Source of the DNA: Nocardia anocheti
GTDB lineage: Bacteria > Actinomycetota > Actinomycetes > Mycobacteriales > Mycobacteriaceae
DNA: 64,000 bases
Reading direction: 5' to 3'
Assembly: GCF_029675105.1 (NCBI RefSeq)
Contig: NZ_JAQQFV010000002.1
Span: 62,001 to 126,000, forward strand
Shown: piece by piece, positions 23,961-34,272 of the stretch
Layout of the letters: every line of letters starts with the position of its first letter
Numbering within the stretch: the first letter of the stretch is position 1
Notes under the pieces: generated by a model
Database searches by the model: none
Told to the model about the DNA's origin: nothing
What the model saw: only the letters and a program-made list of their open reading frames with translations
Translations under genes and position numbers: made by a program

Positions 23961-26900
23961 CGCGGCGCCGAAGCCTCGGTCGGCACCGAGAGATCCACCG
24001 CGCCTTGGGCTTTGCCGTCCAACGCGAGCAGCAGATCGGCGACGAACTGCAGCACCGCGACATCGCGGACCCGGTCGGCGCCGACGCTGTCGGTGACACG
24101 GGGCAGCGGCACCTGCACCAGGCCACTGGCCGCGCGATAGGTGGCGCTGGGGTAGATCCGCTTGAGCCGCAGCTGTTTGGAATCGGGCAGAGTCAGCGGC
24201 GCGAGCTTGAGCGTGGTTCCGGTGACGACGATTTCGGCGACATCGTAGGAGCGGGCCAGCAGCCGCAGCTTGGCCACCGACACCAGCCTGCCGACCTCCA
24301 CCGGCAGCGGGCCGTACCGGTCGACGAGTTCCTCGATGACCGCCGCCAGAGCCGTATCGTCCTGCGCCGAGGCGAGTTTGCGGTACGCCTCGAGGCGCAG
24401 CCGGTCGCTGGCGATGTAGTCGGGCGGGATGTGCGCGTCCACGGGCAGGTCGATGCGCACCTCCTTGGTCTCCTCGGTGACGATCGGCTTGCCGTCGGCG
24501 GCCGCGCGATAGGCCTCCACCGCCTCCCCGACCAGGCGCACATACAGGTCGAAACCGACACCGGCGACGTGGCCGGACTGCTCGGCGCCGAGCACATTGC
24601 CCGCGCCGCGGATCTCGAGGTCCTTCATGGCCACGGCCATACCCGCGCCAAGATCGGAGTTCTGGGCGATGGTGGCCAGGCGGTCGTAGGCGGTCTCGGT
24701 GAGCGGCTTCTCCGGCGGGTACAGGAAGTAGGCGTAGCCGCGCTCACGCGAGCGGCCGACGCGTCCGCGCAGCTGGTGCAGCTGCGACAGGCCCAGTGAG
24801 TCGGCGCGCTCGACGATCAGGGTGTTGGCGTTGGAGATGTCCAGGCCGGTCTCGATGATGGTGGTACACACCAGCACGTCGAACTCACGCTGCCAGAAGC
24901 CCTGCACGGTGCGTTCGAGCTGGTCCTCGTTCATCTGGCCGTGCGCCACGACCACCCGCGCCTCGGGCACCAGATCGCGAATCCGCTTGGCGGCCTTGTC
25001 GATCGAGGACACCCGGTTGTGCACGTAGAACACCTGACCGTCGCGCATGAGTTCGCGACGGATGGCGGCGGTGACCTGCTTGTCGTTGTAGGCGCCCACA
25101 TAGGTGAGCACGGGGTGGCGTTCCTCGGGCGGGGTGAGGATGGTCGACATCTCGCGAATGCCCGCCAGGCTCATCTCCAGGGTGCGCGGGATCGGGGTGG
25201 CCGACATGGTGAGCACGTCGACGTGGGTGCGCAGCGCCTTGATGTGTTCCTTGTGCTCGACGCCGAAGCGCTGCTCCTCGTCGACGATGACCAGGCCCAG
25301 GTCCTTCCAGCGCACGCCGGTCTGCAGCAGCCGGTGCGTGCCGACCACGATGTCGACCTCGCCCTCGGCCATTCCGGCCATGATCTCCTTGGACTCGGCC
25401 GCGTCGGTGAAGCGCGACAGGCCCTTCACCGTCACCGGGAAGCCCGCCACGCGCTCGGTGAAGGTCTGCAGGTGCTGCTGGGCCAGCAGCGTGGTGGGCA
25501 CCAGCACCACCACCTGCTTGCCGTCCTGCACGGCCTTGAACGCCGCCCGCACCGCGATCTCGGTCTTGCCGTAGCCGACGTCACCGCAGACGACGCGGTC
25601 CATCGGGACCGCCTTCTCCATATCGGCCTTCACGTCGGTGATGGCGGTCATCTGGTCGACGGTCTCGGTGAACGCGAAGGCGTCCTCCATCTCCTGCTGC
25701 CAGGGCGTATCCGGGCCGAAGGCGTGGCCGGGCGCGGCCTGCCGGGCCGCGTAGAGCTGCACCAGTTCACCGGCGATCTCGCGAACGGCCTTGCGCGCCT
25801 TGCGTTTCGTGTTCGCCCAGTCGGAGCCGCCCAGCTTGGACAGGCTGGGCAGTTCGCCACCGACGTAGCGGGAGAGCTGATCCAGCGATTCCATCGGGAC
25901 GAACAGTCGGTCGCCCGGCTGGCCGCGCTTGCTCGGCGCGTACTCGATGACGAGGTATTCGCGCCGCGCGCCGCCGACGGTGCGCTCGATCATCTCCACG
26001 AAGCGGCCGATGCCGTGCTGGTCGTGCACCACCATGTCGCCCGCCGACAGCGCCAGCGGGTCGACCTGGTTGCGTCGCTTGGCGGGCAGGCGCTTGCCCT
26101 CGGTGGGCGCGGTGACCCGGTTGCCGGTGAGGTCGGACTCGGCGACCACGACCAGGCCCGCGTCGTCGAAGATCAGGCCGTCGTGCAGCGAACCGCACAG
26201 CACCCCGACCACGCCCGTCTCGGGAGCCGCGCCCGCCTCCAGCGCCCCGGCGGGCACCTCGGCCTCGCCCAGGCGTTCCAGCACGCGCTGGGCGGTGCCG
26301 TGGCCGGTGACCACCACGACCGCGCGACCGCCGGTGGCGACATGCGCGCGCAGCGAGGCGAAGATGGTGGCGACCAGTTCCTCGGAGCCACGGGCGGTGG
26401 GCCCGGCCAACACCGGCAGGTTCACCTCGGACGGGTCGCCGGAGCTGAGCGGGCTCAGCGTCCACCAGGGCAGCCCGAGTTCGTCCGCGCTGGTGTGCAA
26501 TTCGGTGAGATCGCGATAGCCGGAGGCGGCCAGGTCGAGGCCGTGCGCGCCCAGCGGAGCGTCGCCACCGAAGGAGGCCGCCGTCCAGGACGCCTCCAGG
26601 AATTCCGCGCCGGTACGGACCAGGTCGGCGGCGCGGGTACGGATCTTCTCCGGATCGCACAGCAGCAGGTGGGTGCCCGCGGGCAGGGCCTCGGTGAGCA
26701 GGCTCAACCGGCCCGGCGCCAGTACCGGGAGCAGGGCCTCCATGCCGTCGACCGGGATGCCCTCGGCGATCTTGTCCAGCATCTCCACCAGGGCGGCGTC
26801 GGCCGGGTTCTCGGCGGCCACGGCGGCGGCGCGTTCCCGAACCGGCGCGGTGAGCAGCAGTTCGCGACACGGCGGGGCGACCACGGCCTCGATGGTCTGC

Positions 26901-27571
26901 TCGCCGAGTGAGCGCTGATCGGCCACCGAGAACGGACGGATCTCGCTGACCTCGTCGCCCCAGAACTCCACGCGCACCGGATGATCCGCCGTGGGCGGGA
27001 ACAGGTCGAGGATGCCGCCGCGCACCGCGAACTCGCCGCGCTTACCGACCATGTCGACGCGCGTGTACGCGAATTCGACCAGGCGAGCGAGCAATTCGTC
27101 GAAATCGGACTCGACGCCCGCGCGCAGCACGATGGGCGCGATATCGCCGAGCCCGGCGGTCATCGGCTGCATGAGCGAGCGCACGGTGGTGACCACCACG
27201 CGCAGCGGCGCCGGATAGACGGTGTCCTCGGGGTGGGCCAGGCGGCGCAGGACCTCGAGCCTGCGGCCCACGGTGTCGGCGCCGGGTGAGAGGCGCTCGT
27301 GCGGCAGGGTCTCCCAGGACGGGAACTGGGCGATCGTCGGGCCGAGGATCTCGGAGAGTTCGAGGGTGAGGTCGTCGGCCTCGCGTCCGGTCGCGGTGAC
27401 CACGACCAGCGGCTGCCGGTCGGCGACGGTGGCGGCGACGAACGGACGCACCGCCGAGGGCGCGACCAGTTCCACGCCGGATTTGCCGATGAGGTCGGCG
27501 ACCGTACGCAGCGCGGCATCACCCCCGGCCGCCTCGACCAGACCGGCGAGCGGAGGACGAAGGGAGGACAT
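23957..27571 (-). CDS. mfd: Transcription-repair coupling factor Mfd
   Basis: 1204 residues. It displaces RNA polymerase stalled at DNA lesions and recruits UvrA. Domains in order: a UvrB-like N-terminal module, the CarD-like RNA polymerase interaction domain ([18 protein letters not shown]), the RecG-like translocase with Walker [12 protein letters not shown], Walker [11 protein letters not shown], motif [12 protein letters not shown] and motif [18 protein letters not shown], then the C-terminal TRCF domain. The size is normal. The ATG at 27571 begins a long, unbroken frame. mazG follows with a four-base overlap. Confidence 0.97.
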   Translation of the reverse strand: MSSLRPPLAGLVEAAGGDAALRTVADLIGKSGVELVAPSAVRPFVAATVADRQPLVVVTATGREADDLTLELSEILGPTIAQFPSWETLPHERLSPGADTVGRRLEVLRRLAHPEDTVYPAPLRVVVTTVRSLMQPMTAGLGDIAPIVLRAGVESDFDELLARLVEFAYTRVDMVGKRGEFAVRGGILDLFPPTADHPVRVEFWGDEVSEIRPFSVADQRSLGEQTIEAVVAPPCRELLLTAPVRERAAAVAAENPADAALVEMLDKIAEGIPVDGMEALLPVLAPGRLSLLTEALPAGTHLLLCDPEKIRTRAADLVRTGAEFLEASWTAASFGGDAPLGAHGLDLAASGYRDLTELHTSADELGLPWWTLSPLSSGDPSEVNLPVLAGPTARGSEELVATIFASLRAHVATGGRAVVVVTGHGTAQRVLERLGEAEVPAGALEAGAAPETGVVGVLCGSLHDGLIFDDAGLVVVAESDLTGNRVTAPTEGKRLPAKRRNQVDPLALSAGDMVVHDQHGIGRFVEMIERTVGGARREYLVIEYAPSKRGQPGDRLFVPMESLDQLSRYVGGELPSLSKLGGSDWANTKRKARKAVREIAGELVQLYAARQAAPGHAFGPDTPWQQEMEDAFAFTETVDQMTAITDVKADMEKAVPMDRVVCGDVGYGKTEIAVRAAFKAVQDGKQVVVLVPTTLLAQQHLQTFTERVAGFPVTVKGLSRFTDAAESKEIMAGMAEGEVDIVVGTHRLLQTGVRWKDLGLVIVDEEQRFGVEHKEHIKALRTHVDVLTMSATPIPRTLEMSLAGIREMSTILTPPEERHPVLTYVGAYNDKQVTAAIRRELMRDGQVFYVHNRVSSIDKAAKRIRDLVPEARVVVAHGQMNEDQLERTVQGFWQREFDVLVCTTIIETGLDISNANTLIVERADSLGLSQLHQLRGRVGRSRERGYAYFLYPPEKPLTETAYDRLATIAQNSDLGAGMAVAMKDLEIRGAGNVLGAEQSGHVAGVGFDLYVRLVGEAVEAYRAAADGKPIVTEETKEVRIDLPVDAHIPPDYIASDRLRLEAYRKLASAQDDTALAAVIEELVDRYGPLPVEVGRLVSVAKLRLLARSYDVAEIVVTGTTLKLAPLTLPDSKQLRLKRIYPSATYRAASGLVQVPLPRVTDSVGADRVRDVAVLQFVADLLLALDGKAQGAVDLSVPTEASAPR

Positions 27572-27698
27572 GAACGCTCCTGTAGTGCGCAGACGGGATG
27601 GTCGACGAGTCGTGAGGAAGTCTAGTCACCGGGTCCGACAAGCACCCGGACAGCCCGCTCGACCAGGCGATCGGGCGGGCGCGCGTAGGGTCACAGGG

Positions 27699-28322
27699 GT
27701 GAGTCTGGCTCAACGCGAACGCCGCGCCCTGGTCGAAACGATGCTCGAGGTGGGTCCGGACGCGCCCACCCTGTGTGGCACCTGGACCGCGCACGATCTG
27801 GCCGCGCACCTGGTGGTCAGGGAGCGCAGGCCCGATGCCTCGCTGGGCATCCTGATCAAGCCGCTGGCGGGCTACCTCGACAAGGCGCAGACGGGGATCG
27901 CGCGGCGCCCGTTCACCGAGCTCGTCGAGCTGGTGCGCACCGGACCGCCGTGGTGGTCACCGCTCAAGCCGGTCGACGCCGTCGCCAATCTCACCGAGAT
28001 GTTCGTCCATCACGAGGACCTGCGCCGGGCCCGACCCGGTTGGGAGCCAAGGGAATTGGTGGACTCCGATCAGGCCCGCCTGTGGAAGGCGCTGCGCACG
28101 ATCGCGCGGGCCGCCTACCGCAAGTCGCCGGTCGCGGTGGTGCTCGCGACGCCACACGGCGAGCGGCTCACCGCGCACAAGGCCGACGGCCCGGAGGTGG
28201 TACTCACCGCGCCGCCCTCGGAGCTGCTGCTGCACGCGTTCGGCCGCGACGAGGTGCGCATCGAGACCACCGGTGCCGACGCCGACGTGCGGGCGGTGCT
28301 GGCCAGCGACCGCAGCGTCTGA
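27699..28322 (+). CDS. TIGR03085-type metal-binding protein (maleylpyruvate isomerase/DinB fold)
   Basis: 207 residues. The N-terminus (SLAQRERRALVETMLEVGPDAPTLCGTWTAHDLAAHLVVRERRPDA) is the characteristic block of the TIGR03085 family, with a His for metal, and FVHHEDLRRARPGW supplies the second His pair. The fold is the DinB/mycothiol-dependent maleylpyruvate isomerase four-helix bundle; some relatives use mycothiol, but no enzymatic role is established for this subgroup. The GTG at 27699 follows AGGG. It is divergent from mfd and ends one base before the convergent TetR gene. Confidence 0.85.
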   Translation: MSLAQRERRALVETMLEVGPDAPTLCGTWTAHDLAAHLVVRERRPDASLGILIKPLAGYLDKAQTGIARRPFTELVELVRTGPPWWSPLKPVDAVANLTEMFVHHEDLRRARPGWEPRELVDSDQARLWKALRTIARAAYRKSPVAVVLATPHGERLTAHKADGPEVVLTAPPSELLLHAFGRDEVRIETTGADADVRAVLASDRSV

Positions 28323-28970
28323 TCAGCCGATATAGCGGCGCAGGCGGCGGGCGGCGAACTCGCGGAAGTACGACAGCTTCTCGTGCGGCACCAGCGAGGG
28401 CAGCAGGAAGAACCAGGCGCGCTCCATCCGGGCCGCCATCTGGTCCATCGACTCGGTGCCCACGGCGACGATGTGCACGCCCGCGGTGAGCTCCTGCAAC
28501 AGCAGGCCGACCACGTCGGCGTCCAGATCGGCCACCAGGTCACCCTGGGCGATGGCCCGCTCGGCCAGCACGCGGTAGGTCTCGCCCCAGGTCTTGGCGA
28601 TGTTGTCACCCTGGGCGCCGCGATAGTCGCCGATCTGGTGGGTGAGCTTGAGCATCGCCCCGACCATCGGATCGTTCATCGACAGGTCGGCCACCACGTA
28701 GGTGATGCCGATGCACGCCTCCAGCGCGGGCACCCGGGAATCGAAGAATCCCTGACACGACCCGATGAGCCGGTCGTTGCCCTGATCGACCACCGCCCGC
28801 GCCAGCTCCTCCTTGGAGCCGAAGTGAAAGTACAAGGCGCCCTTGGTCACATTGGACTGCGCGATGATTTCGCTGAGACTCGCGTTGGCGTAGCCCAAAC
28901 GGAGAAAGACATCGGCAGCGCCAGCAAGGACGGAGTCGCGGGTGATCTCCGCGCGCGCTTGCCTAGCCAT
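28323..28970 (-). CDS. TetR-family gamma-butyrolactone receptor-like regulator
   Basis: 215 residues. The DNA-binding domain (ITRDSVLAGAADVFLRLGYANASLSEIIAQSNVTKGALYFHFGSKEELARAVVDQG) and the following helices (LEACIGITYVVADLSMNDPMVGAMLKLTHQIGDYRG) closely resemble the ArpA/ScbR family of Streptomyces autoregulator receptors. Those bind gamma-butyrolactones and control secondary metabolism and development. No afsA/scbA-type synthase gene lies in this window, so it may be an orphan receptor that senses another signal. The ATG starts directly at the family MARQ-like N-terminus. Confidence 0.8.
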   Translation of the reverse strand: MARQARAEITRDSVLAGAADVFLRLGYANASLSEIIAQSNVTKGALYFHFGSKEELARAVVDQGNDRLIGSCQGFFDSRVPALEACIGITYVVADLSMNDPMVGAMLKLTHQIGDYRGAQGDNIAKTWGETYRVLAERAIAQGDLVADLDADVVGLLLQELTAGVHIVAVGTESMDQMAARMERAWFFLLPSLVPHEKLSYFREFAARRLRRYIG

Positions 28971-29131
28971 CAGATCCGCCTGTCATCCAATTATTCCAGC
29001 CATCCTGAAGTAGACCGACATCGAAAGAAGTTTGATCGACATACCGCCCGGCAGCACCCAAAAGGATGGGTGAACCGTACCATCAGGCGGCTTCACGGCA
29101 GCCGAATCCTCGATTCACCCAGCGGGGGGCG

Positions 29132-29806
29132 CTATCGCCCGGTTACCCCGCCGCTCGCCGGGGTCCCGGTATTCCATTCGGAGCTGAGGCCCGGTTCGGC
29201 TTCCAAGTGGCTCAATCCGTTCCAGCACAGATTCACCAGATGCGCGGCCACCACTTCCTTGGGCGGGGTGCGCTCGTCGAGCCACCAGGTGGCGGTCGTG
29301 GAGACCATGCCGACCAGTGCCTGCGCGTAGAGCGGGGCCAGGCTGGTGTCGAAATCACGGCGGCCGAAATCTCCGGCCAGGATGTGGGCGACCTGGTTGA
29401 CCGCCTCGTTGAGCAGACTCGAGTAGCGGCCGTCGGCATTGGGCGCTGGCTGGTCGCGGACCAGGATGCGGAAGCCGTCGGTGCGTTCCTCGATGTAGGT
29501 GAGCAGGGCCAGGGCCACCTGTTCGAGCCGGATCCGCGAGCGGTTCTGGGTCAGCGAGGAGGTGACCATGTCCAGCAGCATCGACATCTCGCGGTCGACG
29601 ACCACCGCGTAGAGGCCCTCCTTGCCGCCGAAATGCTCGTAGACCACCGGCTTGGAGACCTGCGCGCGCTGGGCGATCTCCTCGATCGAGGTCGCGTCGT
29701 ACCCACGCTCGGCGAACAGCGCGCGACCGATCTCGATCAGCTGCTGTCGCCGCTGCGTGCCGGTCATCCGCGGCCGCGGCGTGCGGCCCGGCTCGCTTGC
29801 AGACAT
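29132..29806 (-). CDS. TetR-family regulator (Rv1019-like)
   Basis: 224 residues. The helix-turn-helix is clear (LIEIGRALFAERGYDATSIEEIAQRAQVSKPVVYEHFGGKEGLYAVVVDRE), followed by a helical ligand domain with conserved LALLTYIEERTDGFRILVRD and WWLDERTPPKEVVAAHLVNLCWNGL. Position between mfd and glmU and the sequence type match M. tuberculosis Rv1019, a TetR gene described as regulating itself and nearby genes. The ATG at 29806 starts a short polar leader; a later in-frame start at MTGTQRRQQ is possible. Confidence 0.85.
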   Translation of the reverse strand: MSASEPGRTPRPRMTGTQRRQQLIEIGRALFAERGYDATSIEEIAQRAQVSKPVVYEHFGGKEGLYAVVVDREMSMLLDMVTSSLTQNRSRIRLEQVALALLTYIEERTDGFRILVRDQPAPNADGRYSSLLNEAVNQVAHILAGDFGRRDFDTSLAPLYAQALVGMVSTTATWWLDERTPPKEVVAAHLVNLCWNGLSHLEAEPGLSSEWNTGTPASGGVTGR

Positions 29807-29976
29807 CTGCCCCCGCCTCTCCGTGTCCCGTCCGATCTGTCCCAGAAGGCTAACAACGCGGCGCGGCGACGGGTGCGACAGGCGTACACAAGATTCGCCG
29901 GAGAACGGTGACGTGTGCGAGGATCACTGCGTGCCGTAGCACAGTGGTGGGCCCAGCCGGTCCACTGGTGTGGCGA

Positions 29977-30047
29977 TCCGCCGTAGTGTAATGGCAGCAC
30001 CTCTGATTTTGGTTCAGATAGTTCAGGTTCGAGTCCTGGCGGCGGAG
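29977..30047 (+). tRNA. tRNA-Gln, anticodon UUG
   Basis: Acceptor stem TCCGCCG pairs with CGGCGGA, anticodon stem TCTGA/TCAGA encloses loop TTTTGGT (anticodon TTG, reading CAA and CAG), and the T arm is TCAGG-TTCGAGT-CCTGG with discriminator G. CCA is not encoded. It sits just upstream of glmU, as in mycobacteria. Confidence 0.95.
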
Positions 30048-30139
30048 CACACACGGACACAGTGACGTATCGTCGGCCCGCACCATCATTGACCGAACCC
30101 GCCACAGCACACTCGCTGACAGGCAGCCGAGGGAGATCC

Positions 30140-31630
30140 ATGTCACCGCAGACCGCCGTCGTCGTTCTCGCAGCCGGGGCTGGGACGCGAATGCGGTCGA
30201 AGACGCCGAAAGTGCTGCATCCCTTGGCCGGGCGCTCGATGCTCTCGCACGCGCTGCACGCCGCGGCGGAGATCGATCCGACCCACCTGATCACCGTGGT
30301 CGGCCACGATCGCGAGAAGGTCGGCGCCGCCGTCGCCGAGGTCGGCAAGGAACTCGGCCGCGACATCGTCCCTGCCGTGCAGGACCAGCAGCTCGGCACC
30401 GGCCACGCCGTGCAGTGCGCGCTGAGCGCGGTCCCCGCGGACTTCACCGGCGATCTGCTCGTCACCTCCGCCGACGTGCCGCTGCTCGACGGACACACCC
30501 TCTCCGCGCTGCTCGACGAACACCGCAGCTACGCCGAGCGGCCCGCCGTCACCGTGCTGACCTTCGTCCCCGAGGACGCCAACGGCTACGGCCGGATCGT
30601 GCGCGACGCCGACGGTCAGGTCGCCGAGATCGTCGAGCACGCCGACGCCACGCCCGAGCAGGCCAAGATCAACGAGGTGAACTCCGGCGTCTACGCCTTC
30701 GACGCCTCGGTGCTGCGGACCATGATCGGGCGGCTGTCCACCGCCAACGCCCAGCACGAGCTCTACCTCACCGACGTGCTGCGGCTGGCGCGCGAGGCCG
30801 GTCATCCGGTGCACGGCGCGCGGCTGGTGGACTCGAACAAGGTCACCGGGGTCAACGACCGGGTGCAGCTGTCGCAAGCGGGCGCCACCCTCAACCGCTA
30901 CATCCTCGAACGGCACATGCGCGCGGGCGTCACCATCATCGATCCGGCCACCACCTGGATCGACGCGAGCGTGCGCGTCGACCGCGACGCCGTGCTGCGC
31001 CCCGGCACCCAGCTCTTCGGCGCCACCCACATCGGCGAGGACGCCGAGATCGGCCCGGACACCACCCTCACCGACGTGGTCGTCGGGGCGGGCGCCAGCG
31101 TGGTCCGCACGCACGGCTCGGGTGCCGAGATCGGCGAGGGCGCGACCATCGGCCCCTACAGCTACCTACGCCCGGGCACCGTGGTGGGCACCGAGGGCAA
31201 ACTGGGCGCCTTCGTGGAGACCAAGAACGCCTCGATCGGCGCGCACTCGAAGGTGCCGCATCTGACCTACGTGGGCGACGCGACGATCGGCGAGTACAGC
31301 AACATCGGCGCGTCGAGCGTTTTCGTGAACTATGACGGTGTCGACAAACACCACACTGTCGTCGGTTCCCATGTGCGGACCGGCAGCGACACCATGTTCA
31401 TCGCTCCGGTCACGGTGGGTGACGGGGCATATACCGGAGCGGGTACTGTACTGCGCAGGAGCGTTCCACCAGGGGCACTGGCCGTGTCGGGTGGGCCACA
31501 GCGCATCATCGATAACTGGGTGCAGCGTTACCGTCCGGGAACCGCTGCGGCGCGCGCGGCGGCGGAAGCCCTCGCGACAGACGAGACGTCGAACAAGGCA
31601 ACCGAGCAAAAGGATGGCAACCAGCAGTGA
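30140..31630 (+). CDS. glmU: Bifunctional UDP-GlcNAc synthase GlmU
   Basis: 496 residues. The N-terminal half is the uridyltransferase ([44 protein letters not shown]). The C-terminal half is the left-handed beta-helix acetyltransferase, with hexapeptide repeats and the catalytic region [36 protein letters not shown]. It acetylates glucosamine-1-phosphate and couples it to UTP for peptidoglycan and arabinogalactan linker synthesis. The ATG at 30140 follows GAGGGAGA. Its stop overlaps the prs start as GTGA. Confidence 0.97.
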   Translation: MSPQTAVVVLAAGAGTRMRSKTPKVLHPLAGRSMLSHALHAAAEIDPTHLITVVGHDREKVGAAVAEVGKELGRDIVPAVQDQQLGTGHAVQCALSAVPADFTGDLLVTSADVPLLDGHTLSALLDEHRSYAERPAVTVLTFVPEDANGYGRIVRDADGQVAEIVEHADATPEQAKINEVNSGVYAFDASVLRTMIGRLSTANAQHELYLTDVLRLAREAGHPVHGARLVDSNKVTGVNDRVQLSQAGATLNRYILERHMRAGVTIIDPATTWIDASVRVDRDAVLRPGTQLFGATHIGEDAEIGPDTTLTDVVVGAGASVVRTHGSGAEIGEGATIGPYSYLRPGTVVGTEGKLGAFVETKNASIGAHSKVPHLTYVGDATIGEYSNIGASSVFVNYDGVDKHHTVVGSHVRTGSDTMFIAPVTVGDGAYTGAGTVLRRSVPPGALAVSGGPQRIIDNWVQRYRPGTAAARAAAEALATDETSNKATEQKDGNQQ

Positions 31631-32607
31631 CCGCGTTCTCGATCGACAACCAGAAGAACTTGATGCTCTTCGCAGGCCGGTCGCACCCCGAGTTGGCCGA
31701 GCAGGTCGCCAAGGAACTGGACGTCGACATCACCCCGCAGACCGCGCGTGACTTCGCCAACGGCGAGATCTTCGTGCGGTTCGAGGAGTCGGTGCGCGGT
31801 TCCGACGCCTTCGTGCTGCAGAGCTTCCCCGCGCCGCTGAACCAGTGGCTGATGGAACAGCTCATCATGATCGACGCGCTCAAGCGCGGTTCGGCCAAGC
31901 GGATCACCGCCGTGCTGCCGTTCTACCCGTACGCGCGCCAGGACAAGAAGCACCGCGGCCGCGAGCCCATCTCGGCCCGCCTGGTCGCCGACCTGCTCAA
32001 GACCGCCGGTGCCGACCGCATCATCACCGTCGACCTGCACACCGATCAGATCCAGGGCTTCTTCGACGGCCCGGTCGATCACATGCACGCGCTGGTGCAG
32101 CTCTCGGAGTACATCCGCACCAACTACCCCTCCGACAACCTGGCCGTGGTCTCCCCCGACGCGGGCCGCGTGAAGGTCGCCGAGAAGTGGGCCGACTCGC
32201 TGGGCGGCACGCCGCTGGCGTTCATCCACAAGACCCGCGACCCGCTGGTGCCCAACCAGGTGAAGTCCAACCGCGTCGTCGGTGACGTCGAGGGCCGCAC
32301 CTGCGTGCTGATCGACGACATGATCGACACCGGTGGCACGATCGCGGGCGCGGTCAAGGTCCTCAAGGAGGCCGGGGCGGGCGATGTCATCATCGCGGCC
32401 ACCCACGGCGTCCTGAGCGACCCGGCCGCCGAGCGCCTGGCCAACTGTGGCGCGCGCGAGGTCGTCATCACCAACACCCTGCCGATCAGCGAGGACAAGA
32501 AGTTCCCGACGCTGACCGTGCTGTCGATCGCGCCGCTGCTGGCGCGCACGATCCGCGAGGTCTTCGAGAACGGCTCGGTGACCGGGCTGTTCAACGGCAA
32601 CGCCTGA
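31627..32607 (+). CDS. prs: Ribose-phosphate pyrophosphokinase
   Basis: 326 residues, typical for class I enzymes. It makes PRPP from ribose-5-phosphate and ATP for nucleotides, histidine, tryptophan and, in this order, decaprenyl-phosphoryl arabinose. Motifs: [27 protein letters not shown] at the N-terminus, the Mg-binding [11 protein letters not shown], the flexible loop region [23 protein letters not shown] and the PRPP-binding [14 protein letters not shown]. The GTG start overlaps the glmU stop by four bases, indicating a coupled glmU-prs operon, as in mycobacteria. A strong terminator follows. Confidence 0.97.
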   Translation: MTAFSIDNQKNLMLFAGRSHPELAEQVAKELDVDITPQTARDFANGEIFVRFEESVRGSDAFVLQSFPAPLNQWLMEQLIMIDALKRGSAKRITAVLPFYPYARQDKKHRGREPISARLVADLLKTAGADRIITVDLHTDQIQGFFDGPVDHMHALVQLSEYIRTNYPSDNLAVVSPDAGRVKVAEKWADSLGGTPLAFIHKTRDPLVPNQVKSNRVVGDVEGRTCVLIDDMIDTGGTIAGAVKVLKEAGAGDVIIAATHGVLSDPAAERLANCGAREVVITNTLPISEDKKFPTLTVLSIAPLLARTIREVFENGSVTGLFNGNA

Positions 32608-32620
32608 GTTGAACTCCACC

Positions 32621-32652
32621 GAACGGCCCCTGGCTTCCGCCGGGGGCCGTTC
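32621..32652 (+). terminator. Terminator after prs
   Basis: GAACGGCCCC (32621-32630) pairs perfectly with GGGGCCGTTC (32643-32652) across a 12-base loop, 13 bases after the prs stop. It ends the glmU-prs transcript. Confidence 0.75.
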
Positions 32653-32714
32653 TGGCGTGGCGGGTACCGGCGGTGGTACTCATGAGTTCTACGCGCGATG
32701 CGAGGGGGGCTCTC

Positions 32715-33215
32715 ATGGAGTACGAACCGGACCGGCCGGTCGATTTGGGCAAGGACCGGGTGCGGGACGCGCCCGAACCGGTGATCCCGCCGCCGCCGGT
32801 GCGCGCCGATCAGCAGTGGCCGGGCGTGGAGAGCGCGCCCGCGCAGCTGCCGCCGTATCCACCGCCGCCGCCCGCGCCGCAGCCGATGTTCCCGGCGCCG
32901 GGGTATCCGCGCGGGCAGTACGGGGTGCCGCCGTACGGGCCGCCGCAACCGCTGCCGCCGCGCTACGGGTACGTCGACACCACGCCGATCTGGTCGATTC
33001 TCAGCTTCTGCTGTGTGGCCGCCTCGTTCCTGGGTGGAGCGCTGCTGTGTGGGCTGCCGGTGCTGGTGACCGTGCCAACGGGGGTGATTCTCGGCGTCGT
33101 GGGGCATACCAAGGGCGAGTCGGCGGGCAAGTGGGCGGCGATCGTCAATGCGGCGGTCGGTGTGCTGGCCGTGCTGGCCGTGGTGGTGTTCGTGGCCGCG
33201 CTGGGCGGCGCGTGA
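32715..33215 (+). CDS. DUF4190-type membrane protein with proline-rich head
   Basis: 166 residues. The first ~90 residues are a cytoplasmic, low-complexity Pro/Tyr/Gln-rich region (LPPYPPPPPAPQPMFPAPGYPRGQ). The rest is a hydrophobic domain with two spans separated by a short loop with Gly-His-Lys-Gly-Glu (ILGVVGHTKGESAGKWAAIVN), the DUF4190 pattern. The function is unknown; related proteins often sit in the membrane with signalling or envelope roles. The ATG at 32715 follows GAGGGGG. It is separated from prs by a terminator and followed 13 bases later by the DUF2461 gene. Confidence 0.8.
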   Translation: MEYEPDRPVDLGKDRVRDAPEPVIPPPPVRADQQWPGVESAPAQLPPYPPPPPAPQPMFPAPGYPRGQYGVPPYGPPQPLPPRYGYVDTTPIWSILSFCCVAASFLGGALLCGLPVLVTVPTGVILGVVGHTKGESAGKWAAIVNAAVGVLAVLAVVVFVAALGGA

Positions 33216-33228
33216 GGCGGGAGGACTG

Positions 33229-33870
33229 ATGACATTCACCGGGTTTCCGCTGGCGGGACTCGATTTCTACGAAGACCTCGAGGCCGACAACTCCAAAGCC
33301 TTCTGGTCGGCGCACAAGCAGACCTACGAGGAGGCGGTGCGCGCGCCGATGATCGCGCTCACCGCCGAACTCGCGGCCGAGTTCGGCGAGGCCAAGATCT
33401 TCCGGCCCTACCGTGACGTCCGGTTCTCCGCCGACAAGACGCCCTACAAGACCCAGCAGGGCGCGGTGGTCCGGGTGGCGCCCGGGGTCGGCTGGTATCT
33501 GCACATCGACGCGGGCGGTCTCACGGTCGGCGCGGGATGTTTCATGCCGTCACCCCCGGCATTGGCGACGCTGCGGGCCACCATCGACGACGAGGTGCGC
33601 GGCCCCGAACTCGCACGGATTCTCGACGCCGCCACCGCGGCGGGCTACGAACTCGGCGGCGACCGGCTCAAGACCAAACCCAAGGGCTATGCCGCCGACC
33701 ACCCGCGCATCGACCTGCTGCGCTACAAGTCGATGGTCGTGCGGCGGGGATTCGGCGCCCCGGACTGGCTCACCACCCCCGCCGCCGCGACCGAGGTCCG
33801 CCGCGCCTGGGGCGAACTGCGCCCGCTCGTGGACTGGTTCGGCGCGGTCTTCGAGGGCGTCGAGCACTGA
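33229..33870 (+). CDS. DUF2461 protein
   Basis: 213 residues of the DUF2461/TIGR02453 family: FYEDLEADNSKAFWSAHKQTYEEAVRAPM, KIFRPYRDVRFSADKTPYKTQQGAVV, GWYLHIDAGGLTVGAGCFMP and LLRYKSMVVRRGF are the four conserved blocks. It is a soluble protein of unknown biochemical function, found across bacteria and fungi. The start at 33229 follows GGGAGGAC, 13 bases after the preceding stop, which implies cotranscription. Confidence 0.9.
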   Translation: MTFTGFPLAGLDFYEDLEADNSKAFWSAHKQTYEEAVRAPMIALTAELAAEFGEAKIFRPYRDVRFSADKTPYKTQQGAVVRVAPGVGWYLHIDAGGLTVGAGCFMPSPPALATLRATIDDEVRGPELARILDAATAAGYELGGDRLKTKPKGYAADHPRIDLLRYKSMVVRRGFGAPDWLTTPAAATEVRRAWGELRPLVDWFGAVFEGVEH

Positions 33871-33921
33871 GCACCGGCCGTGGTCCGTGACGCGCGCCCG
33901 GCGGAGGCCGATACTGGACCC

Positions 33922-34263
33922 ATGAGCCGTGAACCGTTGGACATGGACATGGGCGATGACGATCAAGCCGACGACATCGTCGAATACGAGCGCTACGTCG
34001 AAGACCCGCCACAGGACTACGTGATCCGCAACCACGAGGCCGACGCCGACGGCTTCCTGGGCATCGACGAGGAGATGTCGCAGGAATGGACCGAGGGCAG
34101 CGCCGCCCGCGCCGCCCTCGAACAGGACGAACGCCCCGCCGAGGTCGCCGCCGTCCGCGTCGTCGGCGACGACCATGTCGACGGCGACCTCTACGACAAC
34201 CCCGTCGACGGCGACGAGACCACGATCAGCGGCGAATCCCGCGCCGAAGACCTCGACCTGTAG
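33922..34263 (+). CDS. DUF5709 acidic protein
   Basis: 113 residues, very acidic (many Asp and Glu, few Lys), no Cys and no hydrophobic core of note. The block ADGFLGIDEEMSQEWTEGSAARAALEQDERPAEVAAVRVVGDD fits the DUF5709 family common in Mycobacteriales. Such composition suggests an intrinsically disordered or peripheral binding protein. The ATG is chosen at MSREPLD. Its stop is nine bases from the convergent egtD stop. Confidence 0.75.
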   Translation: MSREPLDMDMGDDDQADDIVEYERYVEDPPQDYVIRNHEADADGFLGIDEEMSQEWTEGSAARAALEQDERPAEVAAVRVVGDDHVDGDLYDNPVDGDETTISGESRAEDLDL

Positions 34264-34272
34264 CGCTGCTGG

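Noticed and set aside
24941..26911. 656-codon plus-strand open frame opposite mfd
   Set aside because: His/Asp/Gly-rich antisense shadow of the highly conserved mfd gene.
29011..29040. Imperfect palindrome upstream of the butyrolactone-receptor-like gene as an autoregulatory element
   Set aside because: ATCGAAAGAAGTTTGAT has only short matching arms and does not fit the known autoregulatory element consensus well enough to call.
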